In this document: one piece after another, positions 27,958 to 35,978 of the stretch
Layout of the letters: the number at the start of each line of letters is the position of its first letter
How positions within the stretch are numbered: the first letter of the stretch is position 1
Source: Synechococcus sp. CS-1328
Lineage (GTDB): Bacteria; Cyanobacteriota; Cyanobacteriia; PCC-6307; Cyanobiaceae
Reading direction: 5' to 3'
Assembly (NCBI RefSeq): GCF_025128095.1
Contig: NZ_JAHLYT010000048.1
Coordinates: forward strand, 149,148 to 213,147
Length of the DNA: 64,000 nt
The notes under the pieces: model-generated
What the model was told of the DNA's origin: nothing
The model's input: the letters and a program-made list of their open reading frames with translations, nothing else
Databases searched by the model: none
Program-made: the position numbers and the translations under genes

Positions 27958-29711
27958 TCGACGCTGGTGGGAAGGAGTGCCGCCCTCGTCGTCGCCGCCG
28001 TGGCTGGTTGCTTTCTGGGCTGATCACACAGGTGCTGATCGCGCCAGTGCTGCTCGCCCCGGGTCTGGCGGCGGCGGCCGCGGGCCTGCCGCCCCCCTCG
28101 GAGCTGTTGCTGCGCAGCCTGGAGCGCTTCGAGCGGGATGCAGCCGCCCTGGATCAGGTGGTTCCCGCCGGCGAGGTCGACCCCGCCGGTCTGCCTGGCT
28201 CGGCTGGTGGCGATGGCCTCAGCCCCGCCGAGCAGGGCCTGCTTGAGCAATTGGCCGCCCCTGCACCGGCAACGATTCCAGCCGCTGCCGTCGCCGTGAC
28301 GATCGAGCAGGAGGTGCGCCTCAGCCTGCCCGTTGCTCTGGCGCTGGCCCTGCGCAACAGCCCGGCCCTGGCCCAGGAGGTTGCCAGCGTGCAGGAGCGC
28401 CGACAGTGGCTCCGCTCGGTGCGCGGCCGCTTCTGGCCGGAGCTGTGGCTGGAGCTCGGCGGCGGTGGCCGCCAGATGGCCAGCTACAACAAGGTGTGGC
28501 AAGACAACGCTGCTCTTTACCCAGCCGGATCGCCCTTTCTGGTGGATCCAAACGGCTGGAACCGGATCCGGGAGAACCAGCTGCTGGGCACCGCTGCTCT
28601 GGCGCTGCGCTGGGACCTGGTGAACTTCGAGCGGGGCGCCGCCCTGTCGGAGAATCGCCAGGAGCTTGAGGCGGCAGAACACCGCTACGCCAACCGCCTG
28701 CGCCAGCTGCAACTGGAGGTGAGCCTCAGCTTCTATTCCCTCCAGCTCGCCCAGCAGCTGCGGCGGATCCGCCAGGCCGTGGTCGACAACGATTCGGCCG
28801 TCTTGGCGGAGGTGATCGCCCTGGAGGGCAGTGGCCTGGTGCCCCGGCTCGATCGGCTGCGGGCCGAGGCCGCCCTGCAGCAGAGCCGTTACCGGCTGGC
28901 CCAGACCGAAGCCCAGCGGCGCAGCCGCCAGCGGCAGCTCAGCAACCTGCTGAACGTGCCCTTCACCGTGACCCTCACCACACCGGAGGCGGTGCGGCTG
29001 CAGCCCCCCTGGCCCCTGGATCTGGAGCGCACCGTGGTGGCGGGCTTCCGCGATAACCCGGAACTGCTCGCCCTGCAGGCTGCCCGTCAGGCCCTGCTGC
29101 GCCAGGCCGACCGCCGTGCCGCCGAGCTGCTGCCGCAGTTGCGCCTCTACGCCCGGGCCGGCTACGGCGAGGGGATTGCGGACAAGCCCGAGATCGAGCT
29201 GCGCGGCTGCTGCGCGGCCACCAACATCCCGCAGCTCTATCAGCAGAACGGCGCCTGGGAGGCGGGGCTGGAGCTGCGCTGGCGCCTGTTCGACGCCGGG
29301 GTGAGCAGCGGCGCTGCCGGAGCCAGCCGAGCTGCCGCCGACCGCACCACCCAGGCCCTGGCCGAGGGGCGCAATGCCATCCGCCAGCGGTTGGAGGCCG
29401 CCTTCTTCGATCACCGGGCCGCCCTTGAGCAGATCCTGGCGGCGCGGGCTTCCTATGGCTCCGCCCGCGAGGCCTTCCGGGATGTGCGGGCCCGCTACCA
29501 GCTCGGGCTGGCCAACTACACCGATGTGAGCGACACGATCCGCCTGCTCACCCAGGCGATGGAGGGGGTGGCCGAATCGATCACCCTGGCCAACGGCAGT
29601 TACGCCCAGCTGCTGCGGGAGCTGCTGCCGGTGCCGGATCAGCCCGGAGCCCCGGTGTCGCTGCCGCTGGTGCTGCCGGCCGCTGCCGCAGGGGAGTCGA
29701 CGGGCTCCTGA
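27954..29711 (+). CDS. TolC-family outer-membrane efflux protein
   Basis: A 585-aa outer-membrane channel subunit for type I secretion or efflux. It has an N-terminal signal sequence (LLSGLITQVLIAPVLLAPGLAA), then a linker and the two TolC repeats. The first is VRLSLPVALALALRNSPALAQE ... WDLVNFERG, and the second is LERTVVAGFRDNPELLALQAAR ... LRWRLFDAGVSSG. Long helical stretches for the periplasmic tunnel are evident, and YQLGLANYTDVSDTI is the usual final helix. The GTG start overlaps the previous stop. Together with the facing HlyD gene it supports a secretion function, though no ABC exporter ATPase is in the window. Confidence 0.88.
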   Translation: MIDAGGKECRPRRRRRGWLLSGLITQVLIAPVLLAPGLAAAAAGLPPPSELLLRSLERFERDAAALDQVVPAGEVDPAGLPGSAGGDGLSPAEQGLLEQLAAPAPATIPAAAVAVTIEQEVRLSLPVALALALRNSPALAQEVASVQERRQWLRSVRGRFWPELWLELGGGGRQMASYNKVWQDNAALYPAGSPFLVDPNGWNRIRENQLLGTAALALRWDLVNFERGAALSENRQELEAAEHRYANRLRQLQLEVSLSFYSLQLAQQLRRIRQAVVDNDSAVLAEVIALEGSGLVPRLDRLRAEAALQQSRYRLAQTEAQRRSRQRQLSNLLNVPFTVTLTTPEAVRLQPPWPLDLERTVVAGFRDNPELLALQAARQALLRQADRRAAELLPQLRLYARAGYGEGIADKPEIELRGCCAATNIPQLYQQNGAWEAGLELRWRLFDAGVSSGAAGASRAAADRTTQALAEGRNAIRQRLEAAFFDHRAALEQILAARASYGSAREAFRDVRARYQLGLANYTDVSDTIRLLTQAMEGVAESITLANGSYAQLLRELLPVPDQPGAPVSLPLVLPAAAAGESTGS

Positions 29712-29905
29712 GGTCCCTGCGGCGCCCTGGAACGCTCGCCGCGTCGTGCCTGCCAGGCCAGGAAGCGCCAGAGCAGCAGCAGCAGTAAGACCGCAAACCA
29801 GAACCACACCTCTGGAGCGTTGGCATGCAGCAGCACCACCAACAGGGCGATCTCCACGATCAGCAACGGCAGTTCCCGGCCCAGCGGCGAGCTGGACAGC
29901 TTCAT
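29639..29905 (-). CDS. Small membrane protein coupled to the HlyD adaptor gene
   Basis: An 88-aa protein with two hydrophobic segments (ELPLLIVEIALLVVLLHA and WFWFAVLLLLLLWRFLAW) and a Pro/Ala/Ser-rich tail. Its ATG overlaps the TGA of the HlyD gene (ATGA), which strongly supports translation. Its 3' end overlaps the convergent tolC gene by 73 bp. The tail is encoded antisense to the TolC C-terminus, so either tail may be under weak constraint. Function unknown. Confidence 0.6.
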   Translation of the reverse strand: MKLSSSPLGRELPLLIVEIALLVVLLHANAPEVWFWFAVLLLLLLWRFLAWQARRGERSRAPQGPQEPVDSPAAAAGSTSGSDTGAPG

Positions 29906-31230
29906 GGCAGGGTTCCCCGCTGGCGCAGGGCCGGCACGTCCTGGCGCTCCTGGCCGAGGTTGCGGTAGGAGCCGGTGAGATCGCGAAACACCGGCAGCAG
30001 ATAGCTGATCGGCGTCCGCCATTCCACGTATCCATGGGCCCGCAGCGTGAGCCCGGCACGGATCGGGAACACCGTGCTGCCGCGCGACAGGGTCCAGCGG
30101 TAACCGGCGGAGCTGGGGTCACTGCTGTCGGGGTCACTGTTGTTGGGGTCACTGCTGTTGGGGGCAGTGCTGCCGTCGGAGTTGAGCAGGATGTCGACTC
30201 GCATCACCGGACCGCGCTCTACAAGGGCCTCGGCCAGCTGGGGATTGCCCAGGGTGGTGTCGATATCCTCCCGGGTGGCCGGCAGCAGCCCCACCAGCTT
30301 CACCCGGCCAGTGATCCCCCCGAAGCGGCCGCGCTCATTCCAGTCGGGCACCACCTCCATCGGCAGCGGCGGCCGCAGCCGGCGGGCATCGGCCGGGGCG
30401 AAGTAGGCCACGGCCTTCAGGGGACCCTCCTCACCCTCGGCCAGGGTGCCGAGACGCTGGCCTGGTTTGACCGACTGGCCCCGCACCACCTGCAGATCCA
30501 GCAGGGTGCCATCACGATCCGCCAGCAGGGTGCCGTCGTAGGCCAGGCGGGCACGCAGCACCCGCAGGCTGCGGCGGCTGTCCTCAATCCCGTAGCGGCG
30601 CCGTTGCCGCTCCGTTTCGATCTCGAGCTTCACCTTCTCGAAGGCATCAAGGGCCTCCTTCTCGCGGATGCGCACGGTCTCGATCGCCACCGCCAGCTGG
30701 GTGCTGCGGTCTTCCGTGGCCACCACCTCCTCGGCCAGGGGTGCCACCACCCGTCGCTGGGCCAGCAGGCGGAAATCGGCCGCCTTCTGGTCGTAGGTGC
30801 GGCGCAAGGCCCCCAGCCGCTCCTCCTCCCGCCGCAGATTGGTCACCGCCGTGTCCCGCACCCGCCCCGCCGCCGCCAGCCGGATCCGGTCGCGGCGGCT
30901 CAGGTCGGCATCGATGCTCTCCAGCTCGCGCAGATCCCGCTCCTGCCGCTGCACCTCCTGCTCCAGGGCCGGCAGATCAAGGCGGAACAGCACTGTGCCG
31001 CGCCGCACCCGCTCCCCTACCCGCACCGGGATCGCCAGGATCTGACCCTCGGCGCGGGCGTCCACCACCCGGGCGGCGTTGGGCACGATGAACACCCCCC
31101 TGCCCCGCACCTCGGTGGGAACCGGCCAGAACAGCACCCAGGCCGCCGTGAGCAAGGCGACCCCGCCCTGGGCCAGCAGCACCTTTCCTTCCGGATCGGC
31201 GACCTGGCTCCCCAGCCAACCGCGCGTCAT
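29902..31230 (-). CDS. HlyD-family membrane-fusion protein, NHLM bacteriocin-secretion type
   Basis: A 442-aa periplasmic adaptor. It has one N-terminal membrane anchor (LLAQGGVALLTAAWVLFW) and a lipoyl-like half-motif (EGQILAIPVRVGERVRRGTV). A long coiled-coil hairpin spans about residues 85-240, followed by a second lipoyl half and a beta-barrel. The N-terminal EVRGRGVFIVPNAARVVDA style resembles NHLM-type adaptors that export Nif11/nitrile-hydratase-leader peptides. A 15-bp tandem repeat inserts Asn/Ser/Asp-rich residues at about 356-371. The cognate peptidase-containing ABC exporter is not in the window. Confidence 0.8.
   Translation of the reverse strand: MTRGWLGSQVADPEGKVLLAQGGVALLTAAWVLFWPVPTEVRGRGVFIVPNAARVVDARAEGQILAIPVRVGERVRRGTVLFRLDLPALEQEVQRQERDLRELESIDADLSRRDRIRLAAAGRVRDTAVTNLRREEERLGALRRTYDQKAADFRLLAQRRVVAPLAEEVVATEDRSTQLAVAIETVRIREKEALDAFEKVKLEIETERQRRRYGIEDSRRSLRVLRARLAYDGTLLADRDGTLLDLQVVRGQSVKPGQRLGTLAEGEEGPLKAVAYFAPADARRLRPPLPMEVVPDWNERGRFGGITGRVKLVGLLPATREDIDTTLGNPQLAEALVERGPVMRVDILLNSDGSTAPNSSDPNNSDPDSSDPSSAGYRWTLSRGSTVFPIRAGLTLRAHGYVEWRTPISYLLPVFRDLTGSYRNLGQERQDVPALRQRGTLP
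30118..30177 (+). repeat. 15-bp tandem repeat inside the hlyD-like gene
   Basis: Three clear 15-bp units (gtcactgctgtcggg, gtcactgttgttggg, gtcactgctgttggg) and a fourth degenerate one. On the coding strand they encode repeated five-residue units of the type NNSDP/DSSDP. They fall in a loop of the adaptor's C-terminal part. Confidence 0.85.
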
Positions 31231-31247
31231 CTGTTGCTGATGCCGGT

Positions 31248-32066
31248 TCAGAGGCCCGGGCTGCTCTGCATGATGCCGCCATCGGCGAAGATCGTGGTGG
31301 CGGTGATGTAACTGGCGTCGTCGCTGGCCAGGAACGCCACCACATTGGCCACCTCCTCCGGCCGGGCCATGCGCCCCAGGGGAATGGCGGCATCCAGTTT
31401 CGCCAGCAACTCCGGGTTGTTCATCGTGGAGTCGTTGATCGGGGTGGCCACGGCGCCGGGACCCACGTTCACCAGGGTGATGCCGTGGGGGGCCAGTTCC
31501 AGGGCGGCGGTGCGGGTGAGCATGCGCATGCCGCCCTTGGCCAGGCAGTAGGGGGTGTTGTTCGGCATCGGCCAGTCTTCGTGCACCGAGGAGATGTTGA
31601 TGATGCGGCCGCCGCCGCCCTGGGCGATCATCTGTTGGGCGGCGTACTGGGTGGCGAAGAACACACCGCGCAGATTCACATCGAGCACCTTGTCGTAGTC
31701 GTCGGGTGTGGTGGTGAGAATCGAGGTGCGGGTTTCGATGCCGGCGTTGTTCACCATCACATCCAGGCGGCCGTATTTCTCCACCGCCGCCTTCACCAGG
31801 CCCTGAAGATCATCGAGCTTCGAGACATCCGCCTGCACCCCATAGCTGCTGCCGCCGAAGGCGCCGATTTCCCGTTCGATCTCTTCGGTGGCCTCGGGAT
31901 GGGAGCGGTAGTCGATCACCACCTTGGCGCCGCGATGGGCCAGGGCTTCCACGATCGCCTTGCCGATGCCGCTGTTCCCGCCGGTGACGATCGCCACCTT
32001 GCCTTCCAGCAGGTGGGCCAGGCTGCGGGCGGCTTCAGGATTGGCGGTGTTGGTCACAGTACCCAC
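31248..32066 (-). CDS. Short-chain dehydrogenase/reductase (SDR)
   Basis: A 272-aa classical SDR. The cofactor motif is VTGGNSGIGKA (TGxxxGxG) near residue 29, followed by VNNAGIE, the catalytic Ser in NISSVHEDW, and the YCLAKGG motif with Tyr and Lys. The C-terminal GPGAVATPIN and ASYITATTIFADGG segments are also conserved. The sequence is closest in style to glucose 1-dehydrogenase and 3-oxoacyl-ACP-type SDRs; substrate unknown. It lies 17 bp upstream of the HlyD gene on the same strand, so they may share a transcript without an obvious functional link. Confidence 0.88.
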   Translation of the reverse strand: MGTVTNTANPEAARSLAHLLEGKVAIVTGGNSGIGKAIVEALAHRGAKVVIDYRSHPEATEEIEREIGAFGGSSYGVQADVSKLDDLQGLVKAAVEKYGRLDVMVNNAGIETRTSILTTTPDDYDKVLDVNLRGVFFATQYAAQQMIAQGGGGRIINISSVHEDWPMPNNTPYCLAKGGMRMLTRTAALELAPHGITLVNVGPGAVATPINDSTMNNPELLAKLDAAIPLGRMARPEEVANVVAFLASDDASYITATTIFADGGIMQSSPGL

Positions 32067-32170
32067 GGGTGACAGGGATGCCCTTGACGGTAAGCATGGG
32101 GCGATGGTGCGGCCCTGTGGCGGTGGCGACTGTGACTACATCCACACCCCCCCAACGGGTGGAGACCACG

Positions 32171-33085
32171 ATGGGCTCGTTGATGCTGGGTTCCGGCCTG
32201 CTGGTGCTCGCCTTTCTGGCGAACACCGCCCAGAGTGCCTTCGGCAAGGCCCTCGGCAGCGGCATGGGGGCGATGCAGTTCACCTGGCTCACCTTCGTGA
32301 TCGCCCTTGGGCTGATCCTGCCCTGGCTGCTCTTGCGGGGCGGGCGGGATCTGCGCACCAGCGTTCTGCATCTGCATGTGCTGCGCAGCTGCACCGGCTT
32401 GGCTGGATTCTTCCTGTTCATCACCGCGGCTCGGCTGGTGAATCTGGTCAATGCCAATGTGCTGCTGAACACCACGCCCCTGTTCATCCCCCTGCTGGCC
32501 TTGCTGGTGCTCGGTCAGCAGGTGCCCCGCGCCCTGTGGTGGTGCCTCGCGATCGGCTTCGCCGGGATGGTGATCGTGGTGCAGCCGAATGCCTCTCTTC
32601 TCACCCGTCCGGGTGATCTGCTCGGGCTGGCGGCCGGTCTGCTCTGCGCGGTGGAGTTTCTGGCCGTGAAGCGGCTGGACCAGAGCGAATCGCCGCTCAC
32701 CCAGATGGCCTACTTCCTGATCATCGGCAGCATCGGCGCCACCGTGGCGGTGCTCGGGCCCTTGCGGCCGGCCGGCGTTGGCGCAGGATTGCTCAGCGGC
32801 ATCGATTCGTCTCAGTGGGTCACGGTCGTGGCATCGGGCGCTTGCCTGGCCTGTTTTCAGTTCCTGTTGATCAAGGCCTACACCTATGCCGAACCGGGGG
32901 CGATCGGCGCCTTTCAGTATTCATCGGTCGTGTTTGCCGGTCTGATCGGTTGGATCTGGTTCGCCGAACAACCCACCCCACCAGTGTGGTTCGGCACCGC
33001 GCTGATCACCCTGGGTGGCGTGCTCAGCATCGTGCTGCAGCGGCCCGCAGCGGCCGTTCACCCCGCTTCAGGCACAGAAGCATGA
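32171..33085 (+). CDS. EamA/DMT-superfamily transporter
   Basis: A 304-aa inner-membrane transporter with ten predicted helices in two homologous five-helix halves, typical of EamA proteins. The first helix is GSGLLVLAFLANTAQSAFGK. The half ends with ALWWCLAIGFAGMVIVVQP, and the second half ends FGTALITLGGVLSIVLQRP. It probably exports a metabolite or amino acid. The ATG at 32171 is chosen because ggtggag precedes it. The stop overlaps the ATG of the VOC-domain gene (ATGA). Confidence 0.85.
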   Translation: MGSLMLGSGLLVLAFLANTAQSAFGKALGSGMGAMQFTWLTFVIALGLILPWLLLRGGRDLRTSVLHLHVLRSCTGLAGFFLFITAARLVNLVNANVLLNTTPLFIPLLALLVLGQQVPRALWWCLAIGFAGMVIVVQPNASLLTRPGDLLGLAAGLLCAVEFLAVKRLDQSESPLTQMAYFLIIGSIGATVAVLGPLRPAGVGAGLLSGIDSSQWVTVVASGACLACFQFLLIKAYTYAEPGAIGAFQYSSVVFAGLIGWIWFAEQPTPPVWFGTALITLGGVLSIVLQRPAAAVHPASGTEA

Positions 33086-34086
33086 GCCGGTCCATCCGCA
33101 GCATGAGCACGCCCATCTGCCCCTGTCCGCAGATCCAGTCCGTCGCCTTCACCTGCCGCGATGCCGAGCGCAGCGCCGCCTTCTTCTGCGACAGCCTGGG
33201 CTTCACGCTGCTGGGGCAGGACTGCATCGAGGGGGGCGCCGAGGCCGCTCTGCTGGGTCTGGGACTGGGGCAGCTGCGCCGGCTGCGGCTGGGGGTTGGG
33301 GAGGAGCGGCTGGATCTGCTTCAGGTGCTGGATCCGGGTGAGGGCCAGCGGCCGGGCCGGGAGATTCCTCCCGAGTCGCGCAGCTGTGATCTCTGGTTCC
33401 AGCACCTCTGCCTGGTGACGCCCGATCTCCAAGCCCTGTACGCGGATCTGCAACCGCTGCTGGCCAACGGCTCACTCACGGCCGTGTCGGAGGCCCCCCA
33501 GCGGCTGCCGGACTGGAACACCGCCGCCGCCGGCATCAGGGCATACAAATTCCGCGATGCCGATGGACATAACCTTGAGCTGCTGCAGTTCCCCGCCGAC
33601 AAGGGCGATGGCCGCTGGCACCAGCCTTGCCCAGGCCCCATCCCCAGGCTGCTCGGCATCGATCACAGCGCCATCGCCATCGCGGACACCGCCCGTAGCC
33701 GCGCCTTCTACGCAGCCGTGCTCGGCCTGGAGGCGCTGCCTAGCGGCGAAAACAGTGGCCCGGAGCAGGACCGGCTCGATGGGCTGGCGGAGACCCGGGT
33801 GACGATCACGCCCCTGCGCTGCCCGCAGGGCATGGGCATCGAGACCCTGGAGTACCAGCCGCCCAACCGGGGGCTGCCGATGCCGCCCGATCAGGCCCTG
33901 CAGGACCTGGCCCACTGGCACATCCGTCTGGCGGTGAGCGATCTTGACCAGGTAGCTGCCCAGGTGGCTGCTTACGGCGGCCAGCTGCTATCAGGGGTGA
34001 TCGACCTGGGCGAGGCTCTCCCCCCCTGGCGGCGCGGCCTGCGGCTGGCTGATCCCGATGGCCATCAGTTGATTGTCTTGGAGTGA
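33082..34086 (+). CDS. Double VOC (glyoxalase/dioxygenase-fold) protein
   Basis: A 334-aa protein with two vicinal-oxygen-chelate domains. Domain 1 (about residues 10-180) begins IQSVAFTCRDAERSAAFFCD and ends RDADGHNLELLQFP. Domain 2 (about 195-334) begins GIDHSAIAIADTARSRAFYA and ends LADPDGHQLIVLE. Each has the conserved DxDGHxLELL-like strand with a Glu or aspartate position that may bind metal. It could be a glyoxalase or a dioxygenase; the substrate is unknown. It is translationally coupled to the EamA exporter, which may handle the same compound. Confidence 0.82.
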   Translation: MSRSIRSMSTPICPCPQIQSVAFTCRDAERSAAFFCDSLGFTLLGQDCIEGGAEAALLGLGLGQLRRLRLGVGEERLDLLQVLDPGEGQRPGREIPPESRSCDLWFQHLCLVTPDLQALYADLQPLLANGSLTAVSEAPQRLPDWNTAAAGIRAYKFRDADGHNLELLQFPADKGDGRWHQPCPGPIPRLLGIDHSAIAIADTARSRAFYAAVLGLEALPSGENSGPEQDRLDGLAETRVTITPLRCPQGMGIETLEYQPPNRGLPMPPDQALQDLAHWHIRLAVSDLDQVAAQVAAYGGQLLSGVIDLGEALPPWRRGLRLADPDGHQLIVLE

Positions 34087-34190
34087 GCGACCCGGTGTGA
34101 TGGTCTTGGTGTGATGGTTTTGCGTGACTGTCTTCGCGTGAGCATCTGTGAGTAAGCATCTCCGAGTGAGTGCTTTCGAGCGCAGGGATT

Positions 34191-35807
34191 TCAGCGCAGC
34201 CGTTCGATCAGGTGATCACCTACCCGCAGGGCGTTGGCGATGGCAGTGAGGGATGGATTCACGGCACCGATGCTGGGCATGAAGCTGGTGTCCACCACGT
34301 AGAGGTTGTCGAGCTCATGGGCCTTGCAGTTCAGATCCAGCACTGAACTGGCCGGATCGGAACCGAAGCGGCAGGTGCCGGCCTGGTGCCCGACCGCCGC
34401 GATCGACATGGCACTTTTGATGTAGATCTGGCGCTCCACCAGATGCTTGCGCAGGTAGAGGCTTTCCAGCAGGCCGGTAAGCCTGTCGGAGAGGTGCTTG
34501 GCGGCGCTCTGGTTGTTGGGCGTGTAGCTGAGGTGGATGTGGCCCTGGCCATCCACCGTGACCCGATTTTCGGGGTGGGGCAGATCTTCCGAGGAGATCC
34601 AGAAATCGAGCGCGTGTGCCGCGATCCGATCCATCGACCAGCCAGGCATCAGGAAGGTTTCCAGAGGCGCGTAGCCCTTCATGATCGTGCCGTTCGTCTT
34701 GCCGGTCATCTGGATATTGCCCATCGGGTAGGCGAACTCGGCATCACCGAGATACCAGTCGTTGATCGACACCGTTTTCTGAAACACGGTGGTGTTGGGC
34801 TCATGGGCCAGGGCCACCATTGCCTTGCTGTTGTGGAACATGTAGTTGCGGCCCACCTGATCGGAACCGTTGGCCAGCCCCTGGGGGTGCTGGTCATTGG
34901 CCGATTGCAGCAACAGCCGGGCGCTGTTGGCGGCGCCGCAGCTCACCACCACCACATCGCCGCTCACCCGCAACGGCTCCCCATCCCGCTCAATCTCCAC
35001 CGCCGTGATGCTGCGGCCGGTGGCATCGGTGCGCAGGCGCTGCACGTGGGCGCGGGTCAGCAGCGACACCGTGGCGGCGGCCAGGGCCGGGCGGATGCCG
35101 ATCACCTCGGCATCAGACTTGGCGTGCATCAGACAAGGAAAGCCGTCGCAGCAGTTGCACTTGCGGCAGCGGCTGAAGGCCATGTTGGCTTCATCGAGCA
35201 GCACGCCGCTGGGGGCATGAAATGGATGCAGACCGGCCGATTGCAGATCATCCACCAGCCGCTGCATCCGCGGCTCATGGGCCACCGGTGGATGGGGATA
35301 GGGACCGCTGGCGGGCGGCTCGGTGGGATCTTCGCCGCGCAGGCCGTGCACGTGATACATCTGCTCGGCCCGCTGGTAGAAGGGCTCGAAGTCGGGATAG
35401 CGCAACGGCCAGGCCGGCGAGAGGCCGTCGTGATGGGTCAGCGCCTCGAAGTCCTGCTCCCGCAGGCGGAAGTGGGCGGCGCCGTACATCTTCGTGGCAC
35501 CCCCCACCATGTAGTGACTGCCGGGCTGGAAGGGTTGGCCCCGCTTGTCGAACCAGGTGTCTTTCGAGACGTATCGCCCCTTCTGAAACACCTCCTCAGC
35601 ATCCCAGTTCTGGGGTTCCTGCGGCAGCCAGTCGCCGCGCTCCAGCACCAGAATCCGCAGGCCACTCGTTGCCAGATGGCGGGCCAGGGTGCCGCCGCCG
35701 GCGCCGCTGCCGATGATCACCACATCGAAGTGATCGCCATCGTTCACCGTCAACTGGCGCGGATCAGGCAGGGCTGAAGTGTGCAGGGACGGACCGGTCA
35801 TCTCCAT
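34191..35807 (-). CDS. GMC-family FAD oxidoreductase (Cys-rich type)
   Basis: A 538-aa glucose-methanol-choline oxidoreductase. The FAD motif is VVIIGSGAGGGTLARHLA near residue 29, followed by LVLERGDWLPQE and MVGGATKMYGAAHFR. The active-site region is MSIAAVGHQAGTCRFG, and the C-terminal motif is LYVVDTSFMPSIGAVNPSLT. A cysteine cluster (RCRKCNCCDGFPC) at about residue 214 is the type seen in dehydrogenases related to gluconate dehydrogenase and might hold a metal or disulfide. No signal peptide is seen. It lies downstream of the glucosidase gene after a 168-bp gap containing a 13-bp tandem repeat. Confidence 0.86.
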   Translation of the reverse strand: MEMTGPSLHTSALPDPRQLTVNDGDHFDVVIIGSGAGGGTLARHLATSGLRILVLERGDWLPQEPQNWDAEEVFQKGRYVSKDTWFDKRGQPFQPGSHYMVGGATKMYGAAHFRLREQDFEALTHHDGLSPAWPLRYPDFEPFYQRAEQMYHVHGLRGEDPTEPPASGPYPHPPVAHEPRMQRLVDDLQSAGLHPFHAPSGVLLDEANMAFSRCRKCNCCDGFPCLMHAKSDAEVIGIRPALAAATVSLLTRAHVQRLRTDATGRSITAVEIERDGEPLRVSGDVVVVSCGAANSARLLLQSANDQHPQGLANGSDQVGRNYMFHNSKAMVALAHEPNTTVFQKTVSINDWYLGDAEFAYPMGNIQMTGKTNGTIMKGYAPLETFLMPGWSMDRIAAHALDFWISSEDLPHPENRVTVDGQGHIHLSYTPNNQSAAKHLSDRLTGLLESLYLRKHLVERQIYIKSAMSIAAVGHQAGTCRFGSDPASSVLDLNCKAHELDNLYVVDTSFMPSIGAVNPSLTAIANALRVGDHLIERLR

Positions 35808-35930
35808 GGGAACAGGGGAAACGGTGGAGAGGGAAAAGTGCGGTGAGCTGAGGATGCTCTGGCAGGAATGGTGTGATCAGTCGGCAGTTCTGATCTGTTG
35901 TCCAGAGCAGTTAGTTGTCCAGAGCAGTTG

Positions 35931-35978
35931 TCCAAGTCAATGGTCCAAGTCAATGGTCCAAGTCAATGGTCCAAGTCA
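35931..35978 (+). repeat. 13-bp tandem repeat in the gap after the glucosidase gene
   Basis: Three complete 13-bp units tccaagtcaatgg and a partial fourth (tccaagtca), preceded by two related tccagagcagtt copies. The array touches the stop codon of the glycoside hydrolase gene. Because 13 is not a multiple of three, the array is non-coding. It is possibly a transcription-attenuating or slippage-generated sequence. Confidence 0.85.

Noticed and set aside
27690..30152. 820-codon minus-strand open frame
   Set aside because: Antisense to tolC and the small paralogues. Composition and lack of motifs mark it as a shadow.
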